A program made the translations under genes and the position numbers. A DNA stretch of 22,090 nt from Basidiobolus ranarum (taxonomy: Eukaryota; Basidiobolomycota; Basidiobolomycetes; Basidiobolales): the NCBI GenBank assembly GCA_040143965.1, contig JASJQH010007068.1, forward strand, positions 1 to 22,090, written 5' to 3'. This document shows positions 21,130 to 22,090 of the stretch, piece after piece. Below the pieces are notes generated by a model. That model did no database searches, was not told the DNA's origin, and saw only the letters and a program-made list of their open reading frames with translations. The first letter of the stretch is position 1. The number at the start of each line of letters is the position of its first letter.

Positions 21130-21545
21130 TGTCAACTGAATACTCAATAAATTAATAAGTGAAAACCACCAATTTCTTTAACACTCCAAAGGGTATAGAT
21201 GTTCTGGTAAGGTTAAGGGAGGATAAGGATGAAAAGGAACATACTGTGGCAAGTTCAAGAGTTGGGGTGTTGGGGACTACAAGGACCAATACAAAGAGGG
21301 ATGATGTACGGATGATCAGGTGACCTTCCATGGAAGGTCTTGGCGGAAATACACTATGTGTGGGATGACATGATTGGTTAGGTTTCATGGAATGTTCCAA
21401 AGAACATGACTTCCATATAAGGTAATCTGGATGAACTGACTCAAGATTGCCAAGAAGGGATGGCACAGCAGATATGCTGTCATAATCTAATAATAGAGAA
21501 GTTCTATTTGTAGTGGATCAGTATGCCAAGATCATAATCATGACA
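21130..21545 (-). repeat. 3' LTR of a Ty3/gypsy element
   Basis: 416 bp, starting TGTCA at 21545 (minus strand) and ending TGACA at 21130, so it has the five-base inverted termini typical of Ty3/gypsy LTRs. A purine-rich tract directly precedes it. The five bases just outside (21125-21129, ATAAA) should be one copy of the target-site duplication; the other would lie beyond the window. Confidence 0.78.
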
Positions 21546-21560
21546 GTATCCCCTTCTTTA
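21546..21560 (-). other. Polypurine tract of the LTR element
   Basis: A purine run (AAGAAGGGGA) ends a few bases before the LTR, at the usual place where plus-strand DNA synthesis is primed in LTR elements. It fixes the LTR start. Confidence 0.65.
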
Positions 21561-22090
21561 GTCATGGCTTCCAGACATCATAGGGCCAGGTTTTTCTGGG
21601 TAGGCTTCATGAAACTCCTGGCAAAGTTCCTTGGAATTAGAAAGATTTGTTGCTGGCTCCCACAATTGATCATTTGTTGAGTATCCCTTCCAGTCCACTA
21701 AATATTGCAATTTATGTTGATAAATTCTGGAATCTAGAATTTTGCTAACTTCATATTCAGGGTGTTCTTCCACTTGGATTGCTGGGGGTGGGTCAATGGA
21801 TCAGCCATGGAAGGTGTTTCTGCCATGTGGCTCTAAGAGAGACACATGGAATACATTATGGACTTTGAAATAGGCAGGGAGTTCAAGGCAGAAGGCTACT
21901 GAATTGATTTGCTTAATAATCTTAAAAGGCCCTTGTCTTTTATGATCAAGTTTATCACAAGGTCTAGTGGTTTTGATATTTTTCCGGAGTAGCTAAACAT
22001 AATCTCCTGGCTTGAGATCTGGGCTTGGCTTTCTTTTCTTATCAGCAAAGTTCTTGTATTGGGATTGAGCATGCTCCAACTCAGATATTG
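21558..22090 (-). mobile_element. Broken Ty3/gypsy chromovirus: integrase tail and chromodomain
   Basis: A fossil of the 3' end of a pol region, running off the right edge. Read on the minus strand from the edge, the integrase C-terminal part is seen first: YKNFADKKRKPSPDLKPGDYV, then the GPF motif in GPFKIIKQI, then [21 protein letters not shown] chromodomain follows (about 21745-21600) with YEVSKILDSR and LQYLVDWKGY ... LWEPATNL. Order and motifs are those of chromoviruses, whose chromodomain is thought to steer integration. The coding part is broken, with about two interruptions in the visible piece. Well-kept LTR ends suggest it is not very old, but the 5' LTR needed for dating is outside the window. 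Confidence 0.88.

Overview
The window is eukaryotic and looks like an early-diverging fungus. The evidence is a complete eL36 ribosomal protein gene with a GT-AG intron, short spliceosomal introns (48-82 bp) with clear donors and acceptors in two other genes, AATAAA-type poly(A) signals, AT-rich intergenic DNA, and the end of a chromodomain-bearing Ty3/gypsy element. A giant bacterial-style NRPS together with a bacterial-style purine-degradation enzyme reminds me of lineages such as Basidiobolus or Mortierella, where NRPS genes of bacterial ancestry are known. The genus is a guess.

Layout. At the left edge, eL36 (two exons, minus strand, 87-693) is divergent from an intronless pucG-like aminotransferase (plus strand, 1339-2571). 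pucG is tail-to-tail with a very large NRPS gene on the minus strand (15321 down to 2707). The NRPS appears as three open frames, but two small introns (59 and 82 bp) join them in phase into one protein of about 4157 residues. Its order is C-A-T-E / C-A-T / C-A-T / R: three modules, one epimerisation domain and a terminal thioester reductase. Upstream lies about 2.5 kb with no gene I can support, then a 5-copy 30-bp minisatellite. Next is a three-exon minus-strand gene (19317 down to 18359) for a small protein with an HSF-type DNA-binding domain. About 1.8 kb with only short tandem repeats follows. From 21130 to the right edge is the 3' end of a broken Ty3/gypsy chromovirus: a 416-bp LTR, a polypurine tract, a chromodomain and the integrase tail.

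How the genes may work together. The NRPS should build a tripeptide whose first residue is converted to the D form and release it reductively as an aldehyde or alcohol. No tailoring, transport or resistance gene is visible, so this is a lone NRPS gene rather than a typical cluster. The HSF-like factor is the only candidate regulator nearby, and any link is speculative. PucG would divert (S)-ureidoglycine from purine breakdown into glycine and oxalurate. It is not obviously part of the NRPS pathway, but its strong resemblance to Bacillus enzymes makes it, like the NRPS, a candidate for bacterial ancestry.
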